This document shows positions 25,647 to 37,596 of a DNA stretch of 51,323 nucleotides, one piece after another. The position numbers and the translations under genes are program-made. The notes beneath the pieces are model-generated. The model made no database searches, was not told the DNA's origin, and worked only from the letters and a program-made list of their open reading frames with translations. Every line of letters starts with the position of its first letter. Within the stretch, counting starts at the first letter, position 1. The stretch is from Acidobacteria bacterium Ga0077553 (GTDB lineage: Bacteria > Acidobacteriota > Terriglobia > Bryobacterales > Bryobacteraceae): contig LNFE01000164.1 in assembly GCA_001464575.1 (NCBI GenBank), positions 1-51,323 of the forward strand, in the 5' to 3' direction.

Positions 25647-27053
25647 TCAGCTTACATTCCAACAGATGAGCTTGCGTTCGGTCATCTCTTCAATGGCGTA
25701 GCGTGGCCCTTCGCGTCCGGTGCCGCTTCGTTTTACGCCGCCGTAGGGCATCTGGTCAGCCCTGAATTGGGGCACGTCGTTGATCAGAAATCCTCCGACA
25801 TGCACCCTTCGCGCCGCCCGAAAAGCCGCCGCCAAATCCTTTGTGAAGATGCCTGCCTGCAGCCCGTAGGCGGACGCGTTCACCCGGTCGATTGCCTCGT
25901 CGAGATCTCGATACCGGTTGGCGGACACCACCGGGCCGAATACCTCGTCCGCAAAGACCTTGGCCGTATCCGGCACTTCCCGTAGTACGACGGGCGCAAT
26001 GGTCGCCCGGCCGGACCGTGTCACGGAGCCGCCCGCCTCGCTCACCCACGCCGCCACGCGGTCGGCCTCGGCGGCGGAAACCAACGAGCTGACCTCTGTC
26101 GCCTCGTCGAGCGGATGGCCGATCGTCAACTTTGCGGTGGCGGCCATCAACGCTTCGTGAAACGCCACGGCCACGTCATCCGCCACAAAAATCCGCTGGA
26201 GCGAGATGCAAACTTGCCCCGAGTTGGCGAACGCCGCGGCGGCACAGCGACGGGCGGCTTCGTCGATGTCCGCATCCGCCGCGACGATCACGGCCGAGTT
26301 GCTGCCGAGTTCGAGAGTCATCCGCTGCAGGCCCGCCTTCGCCCGCATCGCCACGCCCACCTCCGCGCTGCCCGTGAAGGTCACCATGGCAATGGCTTCG
26401 TTGCCTACCAACATCGGCCCCACGCTGGCGCCGGACCCGGGGATGACGTTCAGCGCCCCCGGCGGCAGTCCTGCCTCGGTGAACAATCGCGCGAGGCGAA
26501 GCGCCGAGACGGGCGTCGCCGAAGCCGGCTTGTGCACCACGGCGTTGCCGCCGGCGATCGCAGGGCCGATCTTGTGCAGCGACAGATTCAGCGGGAAGTT
26601 GAAGGGCGTAATGGCGGCGATGACGCCAAGCGGTTCGCGAATCATCAGCGCCATCTTTCCGGCGCCGTTGACGGCGGCATCCATCGGCACCTCCTCGCCG
26701 GCCAGGCGGTTGGCTTCTTCAGAGGAGAACAGCAGGGTGGCCGCCCCCCGGTCGACCTCCGCGCGGGCCTCGCGCAGGGGTTTGCCGCTCTCGCTGGCTA
26801 TGATGACGGCCATCTCGTCTTTCGCCGCCAGCAGCAGTTCGCGGGTGCGGCGCAGGATCGCGCTGCGCTGTGCCCGGGTCATCTCGCGCATGACCTTGGC
26901 GGCTTCCGTCGCCGCCCGCACCGCGGCTGCCGCCTGCGCCGGTCCAGCCTCGGCCACTTCGGCGAACGGAAGACCGTCGAACGGTACATGCACGGTTCGC
27001 GTTGTCTCTCCCGTGGCCTCGGTTCCATTGATCCACAAACTGTAACGGTTCAT
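25647..27053 (-). CDS. NAD(P)-dependent aldehyde dehydrogenase
   Basis: 468 residues of the aldehyde dehydrogenase superfamily, oxidising aldehydes to acids with NAD(P). N-terminal Rossmann and catalytic domains are complete: [30 protein letters not shown], glutamate in [11 protein letters not shown], and catalytic Cys282 in [23 protein letters not shown] and the C-terminal [20 protein letters not shown] are also intact. Full length for the family, cytoplasmic. The stop of the upstream DUF457 gene overlaps the start by 4 nt. The exact substrate cannot be read; lactaldehyde- or succinate-semialdehyde-type enzymes are among the closest in pattern. Confidence 0.92.
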   Translation of the reverse strand: MNRYSLWINGTEATGETTRTVHVPFDGLPFAEVAEAGPAQAAAAVRAATEAAKVMREMTRAQRSAILRRTRELLLAAKDEMAVIIASESGKPLREARAEVDRGAATLLFSSEEANRLAGEEVPMDAAVNGAGKMALMIREPLGVIAAITPFNFPLNLSLHKIGPAIAGGNAVVHKPASATPVSALRLARLFTEAGLPPGALNVIPGSGASVGPMLVGNEAIAMVTFTGSAEVGVAMRAKAGLQRMTLELGSNSAVIVAADADIDEAARRCAAAAFANSGQVCISLQRIFVADDVAVAFHEALMAATAKLTIGHPLDEATEVSSLVSAAEADRVAAWVSEAGGSVTRSGRATIAPVVLREVPDTAKVFADEVFGPVVSANRYRDLDEAIDRVNASAYGLQAGIFTKDLAAAFRAARRVHVGGFLINDVPQFRADQMPYGGVKRSGTGREGPRYAIEEMTERKLICWNVS

Positions 27054-28039
27054 CGTTTGAAGGTCCCGTAGGTAAACTTGCTCGAAACCACTTGCGCATT
27101 CTGGTCCAACACGACCCGCACCTGGAACCGGCCCTCTTCCGGTGATCCGAACCGGACGTCGACGCCTTCGACCGCAATCCCGCCTTCCGGCTCCGTCACC
27201 GGGATCATCCGCCAGACCGGGTACTGGCTGAAGCGCAGAAAGCCTTGCGCCTCGGGCGTCCGCTTGGCGGCGTTGATGCGCGTGGCGTCGGTGGGCTTGT
27301 AATAGGTTCGGCCGGCATCGGGATCAAAGGTTTGGCCCAGGTTCACATCCTGTAGACGCCAGAAGGTTTCCGTCGAAACGTATCCGGTCCAGCGGAAGGG
27401 ATTGAACGGCGTTGGCCATGCTGCCACTCGCAACGGTTCTTGTCCGGCAAAGCGCCGGGCGGAGAGGGTTTCGATGGCGCGTTGATGCAACACGACGCGG
27501 CCGCCAGTCCACACCATCAGGAACAGGAGGGCGAAAATCGCCCAGCCTTGGCCGGACGACTTCTTTTGCGACCCGATCTCGCTACCCACCAGCCGCGATA
27601 GCCACGGCGCCGCCAACGCCAATCCCAGGACGGCCAGGATCCACGCGTCCACGACGAAGACTCCGTCGAGAGCGAACCACTCGTTCGAGAACGGCAGCAG
27701 GAGCCGGATGCCGTAATTGTTCCAGTAGTCCATGAACAGGTGGATGAGCACGCCGAGCGTCCCGGCAGCCATCGCGCTTCCCCAGGCAAACGGCTTGCCG
27801 CGCTCGAGCCACCGCACGAAGAGGACCGGCAGCAACGCCATGATCGGCGCAGCCACCAGAGCATGGGTGATGTGCCGGTGATAATCCAGGTAGCCCACGG
27901 AGCCGAGCAGGAGGGTGACGGAATCGCCGTCCGGAATGTTGGCGCACAGCACCTGCAGCAGGGTGGCGCGGGGGCACAACTTGTTCAGGCCGGCTCGCGA
28001 GAGCATGACGCCGGTTAAGGAGTGGGTGATGTTATCCAA
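27050..28039 (-). CDS. DUF457 (YdjM-like) membrane-bound metal-dependent hydrolase
   Basis: 329 residues. The N-terminus MDNITHSLTGVMLSRAGL, the ANIPDGD motif and YHRHITHALVAAPIMAL give the His/Asp pattern of the DUF457/YdjM family, with several membrane helices over the first 180 residues (such as LIHLFMDYWNNYGIRLLLPF). A soluble C-terminal part follows helix VVDAWILAVLGLALAAPWL. Family members are often called inner-membrane metal-dependent hydrolases, but no activity is certain. Overlaps 25 nt with the lipid kinase upstream and 4 nt with the aldehyde dehydrogenase downstream, so all three share a transcript. Confidence 0.88.
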   Translation of the reverse strand: MDNITHSLTGVMLSRAGLNKLCPRATLLQVLCANIPDGDSVTLLLGSVGYLDYHRHITHALVAAPIMALLPVLFVRWLERGKPFAWGSAMAAGTLGVLIHLFMDYWNNYGIRLLLPFSNEWFALDGVFVVDAWILAVLGLALAAPWLSRLVGSEIGSQKKSSGQGWAIFALLFLMVWTGGRVVLHQRAIETLSARRFAGQEPLRVAAWPTPFNPFRWTGYVSTETFWRLQDVNLGQTFDPDAGRTYYKPTDATRINAAKRTPEAQGFLRFSQYPVWRMIPVTEPEGGIAVEGVDVRFGSPEEGRFQVRVVLDQNAQVVSSKFTYGTFKR

Positions 28040-28953
28040 GGGCTACGCTCCGCTTTTTCAATGTAGGTGCGCGGCAGCAGGATGGTCAGGGCATCGGGGA
28101 CGACGGCGATCCGTGCCGGCAGGAATCCGGCAGCCTCGCCGTCCACCTGAACGGGCACGGGCCGACCGTTTACCGCCGTACACTCCAGCACGCGCGCCGC
28201 CCGAACGTCGACGCCGGGACAGAGGTCTGGCTTACCCGCCAGCACGCCAACCAGATAGGGTACGTACCAGATCGAGTTCGAACCGGCGAAGGAGACCGCC
28301 TCCAGGCAATCATCAAGCAGGGTGACGTTGCGAGCGATTTCGAGGTCGCCGCCGTAGTTGCGGACCCGGCTCGCCAGCAGAAAGCTGCGTTGCGAAACGA
28401 ACCCATCAATGTCGGAATGGAACTGCGCCAGCGATCGGCCGAACATGCCAAACCCGCTTACCCAATAGGCCAGCTTGCCAAGCTTGTCCTTGATCGTGGG
28501 GTTTACGGAGTTGACGACGGTGGCGTCGAACCCGGCGCCCGCCATGGCCAGGAAATGCCGGTCCGTGGTGGCGCTCTTGATATGGCCGACCGCTATGCGC
28601 CGGGCCTGCCGCAGGCCGAGGGCCGCCGCCGCTTTCAGCGGATTCGTTCCGATTTTGGTTTCGACGCACAACACGTTCGCCGTGCCGCCAGGCAGGGGGA
28701 CTAGCGCCGCCGGGCTGCCGATCATGCCGTTGGCCACTTCGTTGATGGTGCCGTCGCCGCCCAGAACGACAATCCATTCCGCGCCTTTGGCCAACTGTTG
28801 TTTCGCCAAGGCGCCTGCCGTGCCAGGCCCCGTGGTGGGGCAGGCCTCGACGGGGCCAAACGAACGCACGGAGGCGATTGTCCGCTCCACTAAGCCAGGA
28901 TTCCGCAGCAGCTTACCTGCGCGGGGGTTGTAAATAAATGCGATAGCCGGCAA
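28015..28953 (-). CDS. Diacylglycerol/sphingosine kinase-like lipid kinase (YegS/BmrU)
   Basis: 312 residues starting at a TTG preceded by a G-run that could act as ribosome-binding site. Motifs FIYNPRAGK, IVVLGGDGTINEVANGM and LVPLPGGTANVLCVETKIGT are the DAGK catalytic signature; the C-terminal beta-sandwich shows VQVDGEAAGFLPARIAVVPD. The family phosphorylates lipid hydroxyls such as diacylglycerol using ATP. It is divergent from ligA with 28 nt between starts and heads the minus-strand kinase/DUF457/aldehyde dehydrogenase operon. Confidence 0.92.
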   Translation of the reverse strand: MPAIAFIYNPRAGKLLRNPGLVERTIASVRSFGPVEACPTTGPGTAGALAKQQLAKGAEWIVVLGGDGTINEVANGMIGSPAALVPLPGGTANVLCVETKIGTNPLKAAAALGLRQARRIAVGHIKSATTDRHFLAMAGAGFDATVVNSVNPTIKDKLGKLAYWVSGFGMFGRSLAQFHSDIDGFVSQRSFLLASRVRNYGGDLEIARNVTLLDDCLEAVSFAGSNSIWYVPYLVGVLAGKPDLCPGVDVRAARVLECTAVNGRPVPVQVDGEAAGFLPARIAVVPDALTILLPRTYIEKAERSPWITSPTP

Positions 28954-28975
28954 CCCCCCAGTATCCTATTGATAG

Positions 28976-31547
<2,572 letters not shown>

Positions 31548-31551
<4 letters not shown>

Positions 31552-32255
31552 CGTCCGCCCAGTACGAAATTGACGTCGATCACCGTCGCCACTTCGACGG
31601 CGCGGCCGTTCAGCAGGGTGGGCTGGTAGCGCCACTCCCGCACGGCGTCGAGCGCGGCCTTCGTCAGAAGCGGATGCCCGCTGACGGCGCGCAACTGCTG
31701 CACGTTGCCATCGGGGCCGATGACGGCCTCAAGCCGCACCGTGCCAGCGATTCGCGCGCTCTTAGCGAGCGGCGGGTACGCCGGCGTCACCTGCCGCACC
31801 AGTCGCGCCGCCTGCACCGTGCCGCCGACGGAGATGCGCTTCGGCGTGGGTTCGGCCGGCGGCGGCGCTGGGGGCTTCGTCTCGACGATTGGCGGCGGTA
31901 GCGTGCCCAGTGTGCTGACTCCGATGCCGTTGGTGTTGGCGTGCGCTTCGCCCGAGCTCACCGAGGGCAGGAACGCGCCGGGTTCGTCAACGATCGCCGC
32001 CGCGGGGCGGTCCCAGTGGGATGGTGCTATATAGCGCGTTGGCGTCGGCCGCATCATGGTATTCGCGGCCGCGGAGGCGGCCGAAGAAGCCGCCGCCGGT
32101 TCCACGGCCACCTGCCGGGCAGGGGCTTGCAGTGTGATGCCGATCTTCGGCAGCGCCACTGCTATCACTTCGGGGTAGAACATCGGCACCACGAGTACGG
32201 TGCCGACGATGCCGCTTTGGATCAGAATTCCTGTGTATCGCCATGGGATCTGCAT
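31548..32255 (-). CDS. TonB family energy-transducer protein
   Basis: 235 residues from the ATG at 32255; a longer start would overlap the divergent gene's promoter region and has no membrane lead. The N-terminal helix (WRYTGILIQSGIVGTVLVV) is followed by a Pro/Ala linker with ETKPPAPPPAEPTPKRI. The C-terminal TonB domain has AYPPLAKSARIAGTVRLEAV, VSGHPLLTKAALDAVREWRY and VIDVNFVLGG. TonB transmits inner-membrane proton force to outer-membrane receptors. No ExbB/ExbD or receptor gene is near, so its partners are elsewhere. Confidence 0.88.
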
Positions 32256-32304
32256 GTCCCTTCTGACCCCGCATCCGCTTGCTTTGTTCCCATACAATAA
32301 GCGC

Positions 32305-33714
32305 ATGGCTCTCACCTCCCGCCGCGCCTTCCTCGGCTCCCTGCTCGCCGCCGCCCCGGCTATCCACGCGCAGACCATGTCCACGGACGTCCGCATCAAG
32401 GAGCTTTCGACGTCGATGGAGGACTTCCTCTACCGGACTCCGATTAAGTTCGGCGGCACGGAGGTAGACCGCGTCACGCTGCTGAATGTGAAGGTGACGC
32501 TCGAATCGCGGGCCGGGAAGACGGCGCAGGGGTTCGGCTCCATGCCGCTGGGTAACGTCTGGAGCTTCCCGTCAAAAACGCTTCGTTACGACGAGACCCT
32601 GGCGGCGATGAAGACCCTGGCCGCGAAGGTGGAGAAGATCACGCGCGGGCATAAGGAGTACGGCCACCCGGTGGACCTGAACCATTCGCTCGAGCCCCTG
32701 TGGCTTGCGGCGGCCGATGAGATCAAACTGTCGCAGCCCATCCCCAAGCTGTGCACCCTGACAACCTGCAGCCCGTTTGAAGCCGCCATCGCCGACGGCT
32801 TCGGTAAGCTGCTCAATCGCAGCTCCTACGCCATCTATGGCCCGGACGTGATGCGGCACGATCTTTCGCACTACCTCGGCAAGGGCTTCGAAGGCGAGTA
32901 CCTGCAGAAGTACGTGCTCACCAAGCCCAAACCCAGCATGCCGCTCTATCATCTGGTCGGCGCCGTCGACCCCATCACCAGCGCCGACATCAAAAAGCGG
33001 ATCAACGACGGCCTACCCGAAACGCTGCCCGAGTGGATCAATCATTCTGGTCTCACCAACATCAAGATCAAGCTCAATGGCGAAGATATGGCCTGGGATA
33101 CTGAGCGGGTTCTCGCCGTTGACCGGACGACGAACGAGGTGCAGGTTCAACGCCGCGTCTCCGATTGGGTGTACTCGCTCGACTTCAACGAGAAGTGCCC
33201 CAGCGTGAAGTATCTGATTGAAATGCTCGCCAAGATCAAGGAGAAAGCGCCGCGCGGCTTCGTCCGCATTCAGTACATCGAGCAGCCCACCAAACGCGAC
33301 CTGAAGGCAGACCGCGCCAACGTGATGCATGAGGCGTCGAAGCTGCGCCCGGTGGTGATTGACGAGTCGCTCACGGACCTCGAATCGCTGCTGATGGCTC
33401 GCGACATGGGCTATACCGGCGCCGCGCTGAAGGCCTGCAAGGGGCAGTCGCAGGCGCTGTTGATGGCCGCCGCCGCGCAGAAGTTCAAGATGTTTCTCTG
33501 CGTCCAGGATTTGACCTGCCCCGGCGCTTCCTTCATCCATTCGGCCGGCATCGCCGCCCACGTGCCGGGAGTCGCGGCCATTGAAGGCAACTCCCGCCAG
33601 TATGTCCCCGCGGCCAACGCCGGGTGGGACAAGAAGTTCCCCGGCATGTTTGATATCCGCAATGGCCGCGTGAACACGAGCCTGTTGAAGGGCCCGGGCT
33701 TAAGCGCTGTATAG
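32305..33714 (+). CDS. Tat-exported enolase-superfamily enzyme
   Basis: 469 residues from the ATG at 32305. The signal MALTSRRAFLGSLLAAAPAI is Tat-like. The C-terminal barrel shows enolase-superfamily ligands and bases: SLDFNEKCPS, IQYIEQPTKRDL, VVIDESLTDLESLL and KACKGQSQALL. The superfamily abstracts a proton alpha to a carboxylate (racemases, epimerases, dehydratases). The sequence is not close enough to name a substrate. Export of such an enzyme is uncommon but recurs in this lineage. Convergent with the ABC ATPase gene, overlapping it by 15 nt at the 3' ends. Confidence 0.82.
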   Translation: MALTSRRAFLGSLLAAAPAIHAQTMSTDVRIKELSTSMEDFLYRTPIKFGGTEVDRVTLLNVKVTLESRAGKTAQGFGSMPLGNVWSFPSKTLRYDETLAAMKTLAAKVEKITRGHKEYGHPVDLNHSLEPLWLAAADEIKLSQPIPKLCTLTTCSPFEAAIADGFGKLLNRSSYAIYGPDVMRHDLSHYLGKGFEGEYLQKYVLTKPKPSMPLYHLVGAVDPITSADIKKRINDGLPETLPEWINHSGLTNIKIKLNGEDMAWDTERVLAVDRTTNEVQVQRRVSDWVYSLDFNEKCPSVKYLIEMLAKIKEKAPRGFVRIQYIEQPTKRDLKADRANVMHEASKLRPVVIDESLTDLESLLMARDMGYTGAALKACKGQSQALLMAAAAQKFKMFLCVQDLTCPGASFIHSAGIAAHVPGVAAIEGNSRQYVPAANAGWDKKFPGMFDIRNGRVNTSLLKGPGLSAV

Positions 33715-34371
33715 TTCGCCGTCGCGCATCTGCACGGTGCGGTCGGCAAAGGCCGCCGCTTCCGGATCGTGGGTAATCATCAGCACGGTCTGCCCCGTCC
33801 TCTTGTTCAAGTGGCGCAGCAGGTCCAGCACCATGTCGGAGTTCTCGGTATCCAGGTTTCCAGTCGGCTCGTCGGCCAGCAGGATCGCCGGCTGATTGAC
33901 GATGGCCCGCGCGATGGCCACGCGCTGCTGCTCTCCGCCCGAAAGCTGCCGAGGTTTGCGGTCCAGCTTTTCCGCGATGCCGAGCAGTTCCACCACTTCG
34001 AGGAACGCCGCGTCCCACGGCGCCGTCTTGCCGGAGATATCCCGGGCGATATCGATGTTGTCGCGAATCGTCAGCGTCGGCAGGAGGTTGTATTTTTGGA
34101 AGACGAAGCCCACGCTGTTGCGGCGAAGCTTCGTTCGCCCGGCTTCGTCGAGGTCCGTCAGGCTTTGCCCGTCGATCTTCACAACGCCGGAGGTCGGCGG
34201 TGTCAGGCCGCCCAGAATGTGAAACAGGGTCGATTTGCCGCTGCCGGACTTACCCACTACGGCCAGAAACTCGCCCTTTTCGACGAGCAGATTCACGCCG
34301 CGTAGCGCGTGGACATCCACGTCGCCGCTGCGGAACGTTTTGCGTAAGTTCTGAATCTCGATGATGGCCAT
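33700..34371 (-). CDS. ABC transporter ATP-binding protein, MacB/LolD type
   Basis: 223 residues from the ATG at 34371, which overlaps the permease stop by one base (TAATG). Walker A AVVGKSGSGKSTLFHILGG, Q-loop FVFQKYNLLPTLTIRDN, signature LSGGEQQRVAIARAI and Walker B ILLADEPTGNLDTEN are intact. A long upstream open frame here is a shadow of the permease and is not used. Works with the 34371-35465 permease as an exporter of the MacB/LolCDE class. Confidence 0.93.
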   Translation of the reverse strand: MAIIEIQNLRKTFRSGDVDVHALRGVNLLVEKGEFLAVVGKSGSGKSTLFHILGGLTPPTSGVVKIDGQSLTDLDEAGRTKLRRNSVGFVFQKYNLLPTLTIRDNIDIARDISGKTAPWDAAFLEVVELLGIAEKLDRKPRQLSGGEQQRVAIARAIVNQPAILLADEPTGNLDTENSDMVLDLLRHLNKRTGQTVLMITHDPEAAAFADRTVQMRDGELYSA

Positions 34372-35465
34372 TAGTCGTAGGAGAGGGAGTCGAGCGCGTC
34401 TTGTTTGGCGGCCTTCAGCGCCGGGTAGAGCACGCCGAGCACGGCGCCGGCCAGAGTGATGAGGGACGCGATGGGCCACCAGGAGTAGACAATGGCCTGG
34501 ACCATCGAAGCCGGAATGAACGTGGAGATCAGCCAGCGAGTGCCGTAGCTCATCAGGATGCCACAAAGGGAACCGATAATGGCCAGCAGCACCGTTTCGC
34601 GCAGCAGAATGCCCAGCACGTAACCGGGACCCGCGCCAAGCGCTTTCAAGATGCCGATTTCGCGGGTCCGTTCGAGCACGGCGGTGTACATCGCGAGAAA
34701 GACAACCAGAAAGCCAAAGAGAACCGCCAGCGAGACCACCACCCCGATGAACGCCTTCAACTCGGGCAGGTTGTTCACGGAGAATTGTTTGATCAACTCG
34801 TCCATGGCGTAGATGGGATACTCGGGCAGATCCTTCTTCATGGCGTCGATGACGGCCTGGGTATTCGCGGGGTCGTCCAGCTTGACGTAGATCATCGTGA
34901 TCTTTCCCTTGGCGCTCGCCAACTCCTGCAAGACCGTCAACGGAATCATCACGCGCGCCAGCTTGCCCGAAGCAAAGATGCCGGAAACGCGCCAATCGCG
35001 GTTCATCGTATTCAAGAACGAACCGACCTTCAGCTTCTTCTCACGAGCGTACAAATCATCGATGATCACGTCGTTCTGGGCGGAAAACTTTCCGCCTTCG
35101 CGGAAGCGGAAGCCGCCGCCCATGGCGGCAAACTCCTCGTAGTTGATGCCCATGATGGAGCTTACGCCGCCCGTCGAATGCACCCCGATCGGGGTCGCCA
35201 GCGCTACGTGCTTCTGCGAGCGCACGTATTCAAGGATGCCCTGGTTCATCGACAGCGAACCCATGCCGACGACGGAGCTGCCCGGCGCCCGGACTACCAG
35301 ATCCGCGCCCACGCCGCGAGCGCGGTTCGCCTGATCCTCCAACATGCCTTCGCCGACGCCGACCAGGGCAAGCATCATCGTCACGCCCAGGCCAATGGCC
35401 AGCGAGCTCAGCAGCGTCCTGACGGGGCGGTGCTTCAGGTTTTCATAAACCAGCTTATAAACCAA
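34371..35465 (-). CDS. FtsX-like/MacB-type ABC permease
   Basis: 364 residues with the four-helix FtsX arrangement. The first helix is in RTLLSSLAIGLGVTMMLALV, a periplasmic MacB-core region follows, and a closing domain has FIGVVVSLAVLFGFLVVFLA, ETVLLAIIGSLCGILMSYG and a last helix in WPIASLITLAGAVLGVLYP. Typical of exporters that handle lipoproteins, peptides or macrolide-like compounds. No membrane-fusion protein is encoded alongside. Expressed with the ATPase gene immediately downstream. Confidence 0.9.
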   Translation of the reverse strand: MVYKLVYENLKHRPVRTLLSSLAIGLGVTMMLALVGVGEGMLEDQANRARGVGADLVVRAPGSSVVGMGSLSMNQGILEYVRSQKHVALATPIGVHSTGGVSSIMGINYEEFAAMGGGFRFREGGKFSAQNDVIIDDLYAREKKLKVGSFLNTMNRDWRVSGIFASGKLARVMIPLTVLQELASAKGKITMIYVKLDDPANTQAVIDAMKKDLPEYPIYAMDELIKQFSVNNLPELKAFIGVVVSLAVLFGFLVVFLAMYTAVLERTREIGILKALGAGPGYVLGILLRETVLLAIIGSLCGILMSYGTRWLISTFIPASMVQAIVYSWWPIASLITLAGAVLGVLYPALKAAKQDALDSLSYD

Positions 35466-35474
35466 CTCTTTATT

Positions 35475-36776
35475 CTACAGGGCCTTCGCCGCCGCGGCTA
35501 GGGTGGCTTCGATATCGGCTTCCGTGTGCGCCCCGCTGATGTACCAGCGGCCGTCCGGCAGGACAAGCACGCCCTGGTTCAGCAGGCCTACGGCGAAGTC
35601 GCTGTACTTGGCTTTGTCCGCGGCCATCGTGTCCCGATAGCTGCGCGGCACGTTCTCCTGAAACGCAACCTGGAACACAGGGCCATCGCCGGTAGTTACC
35701 ACCGCGTGTCCTTGCGTCCGCAGTAAGGCTTCGAGACCCGAACGCAGCCGGTTACCCAGGGCATGCAGCCTCTCATAAAACCCGGGCACCGCCAATTCGT
35801 CCAGCGCCGCCGCCGCCGCCGCCAGCGCCAGCGGATTGCCGTTCAGTGTTCCCGCGTGCACCACTTCGCCACGGCTGATCGCGTCCATGTATTCGCGCTT
35901 GCCGGCCAAAACGCTCAGCGGGGTTCCGGCACCGACGGCCTTGGCAAATGTCGCCAGGTCCGGGGTCACGCCATACCGGCCCTGCCCGCCGTCGAGCGCT
36001 ACGCGGAAACCGGTGATCACCTCGTCGAACAGCAGCAGGGCGCCGTTCCGCGTCGTGATCTCGCGAAGGAATTTAAGGAAGCCCGGTTCGGCCGGGATAC
36101 AACCCGAGTTCGCCAGCAGTGGCTCGCAGGCCACCATCGAAATTTCCGGACCGTGCTCGGCGAACAACTGCTCCACCGCCGCGCGGTCGTTCCATTCCGC
36201 CACCAGCACGTGCTCGTGCGGCAACTGCCCTTTGCCAACCGCTTCCGGCCGGCCCAGCGGATGGTCGGCGCCGAACCGGTAACTCACCAGCGCCTGGTCG
36301 CCCCAGCCATGATAGTGGCCCTCAAACTTCAAGTACTTCGGCCGGCCGGTGACAGCGCGCGCCAGCCGCAACGCGACGTTTACGACATCGGTGCCGGCGT
36401 TCGAAAACGCCACCAGATCGGCGCAGGGCAGGATCTCGGTGAGCCGTTCGGCCACCAGATATTCCAGTTCGTGCTGGGCGCCAAAAGTCAGCCCCCTGCC
36501 TGCCTGAATCGCGATCGCCGCGGCCACCTTCGGGTGGGAGTGGCCCAGAATGAGCGGTCCCCAAGCCAGGCCAAAGTCGACGTACTCGTTGCCGTCGACA
36601 TCCCAGATGCGGCTTCCCGCGCCGCGCTCAAAGAACAACGGATACGGCCGGGCCGCCCGGCGTAACCCACTCGAAACACCGCCAGCCAACGACCGCTGGC
36701 TGCGCTCGTACCGGGCCAGCGATCCCGCCGTTTTGGCTCGAACCTCTGTTTCATGAATGACGGTTAAGGAACGCAC
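35475..36776 (-). CDS. Class III aminotransferase, glutamate-1-semialdehyde aminomutase-like
   Basis: 433 residues starting from a GTG at 36776; no ATG lies in a suitable place. PLP-dependent class III fold: RIWDVDGNEYVDFGLAWGP, ILGHSHPKVAAAI, the Asp-containing LLLFDEVITGFRVALDGGQG, and Schiff-base Lys279 in DLATFAKAVGAGTPLSVLAG. The layout is that of GSA aminomutase relatives, but no heme genes are near, so a catabolic aminotransferase or aminomutase is likelier than hemL. Divergent from an IclR regulator 58 nt away, suggesting regulation by it. Confidence 0.88.
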   Translation of the reverse strand: MRSLTVIHETEVRAKTAGSLARYERSQRSLAGGVSSGLRRAARPYPLFFERGAGSRIWDVDGNEYVDFGLAWGPLILGHSHPKVAAAIAIQAGRGLTFGAQHELEYLVAERLTEILPCADLVAFSNAGTDVVNVALRLARAVTGRPKYLKFEGHYHGWGDQALVSYRFGADHPLGRPEAVGKGQLPHEHVLVAEWNDRAAVEQLFAEHGPEISMVACEPLLANSGCIPAEPGFLKFLREITTRNGALLLFDEVITGFRVALDGGQGRYGVTPDLATFAKAVGAGTPLSVLAGKREYMDAISRGEVVHAGTLNGNPLALAAAAAALDELAVPGFYERLHALGNRLRSGLEALLRTQGHAVVTTGDGPVFQVAFQENVPRSYRDTMAADKAKYSDFAVGLLNQGVLVLPDGRWYISGAHTEADIEATLAAAAKAL

Positions 36777-36834
36777 GCTTCTCTATTGAACCCCAATCCT
36801 TTCCAGGAAGTGTGACATACTTCAAATCGTTCTC

Positions 36835-37596
36835 ATGAAAAGCTCCCCGCCTCGCTACCTGGTTCCCGTTCTCCAGAGCGCCTTTCGGCTGATTGAAGAA
36901 GTTTCCCGCGCTGGAACTTTGTCTCTCAACGAAGCTGTTCTGCGCACCGGTATTCCGAAGTCGACGGTGTTTCGGGTCTTCAGCACGCTGCAGCATTTGG
37001 GGGTCTTGATTCGCGACGAGGCGGAAAAAACGTATCGCCTTGGCTATGGCGTCCCCGGCCTGCTGACGGCCGGCGAGGATCTCGAAACGCTGCGCCGGGC
37101 CGCGCTGCCGCAGATGATCGGCCTCCGCGACCTGTTCGGGGAGACGGTGAACTTGGGCAAACTGCAACACGATAAGGTTGTTTACCTGGAGGTCGTGCCG
37201 AGCGAATCCGCGTTGCGGTTTTCAGAACGTCCAGGCGCTACGGTCGCGGTACACGCCTCTTCGCTTGGCCGGGCCATTCTGGCGTTTTCGGCGCCCGCCG
37301 TGGTCGATGGGCTGATTGCCGGGCGGCCGTTGCCGGCGCTCACGGCGAAGACCATCACGGAGGAAGCCGTGCTCCGGCAGGAGCTTGCCGCGGTGCGCCG
37401 TCAGGGCTACAGCATCGAGGTGGAAGAGACGTCCCTCCAAGCGGTCTGCGTCGGTGCTCCGATTTTGAATACGCATGGCGAGGCCGTTGCCGCCCTCAGT
37501 CTCTCCGGCCCCATCCATCGCTTCCGGCCGCAGAAGGACAAGAAGATTATCGCGGCTCTCCGCAAGGCGGCGGCCGAAATCAGCGGCGTCCGTTAA
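36835..37596 (+). CDS. IclR family transcriptional regulator
   Basis: 253 residues. An N-terminal winged helix-turn-helix (QSAFRLIEEVSRAGTLSLNE, GIPKSTVFRVFSTLQHLGVL) and a C-terminal IclR effector domain (MIGLRDLFGETVNLGKLQ, VAVHASSLGRAILAFS, SLQAVCVGAPILNTHGEAVA) are complete. It binds a small-molecule ligand and controls catabolic genes, usually neighbours. The 58-nt divergent spacer with the aminotransferase is where its operator would lie; no clear palindrome was found there. Confidence 0.93.
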   Translation: MKSSPPRYLVPVLQSAFRLIEEVSRAGTLSLNEAVLRTGIPKSTVFRVFSTLQHLGVLIRDEAEKTYRLGYGVPGLLTAGEDLETLRRAALPQMIGLRDLFGETVNLGKLQHDKVVYLEVVPSESALRFSERPGATVAVHASSLGRAILAFSAPAVVDGLIAGRPLPALTAKTITEEAVLRQELAAVRRQGYSIEVEETSLQAVCVGAPILNTHGEAVAALSLSGPIHRFRPQKDKKIIAALRKAAAEISGVR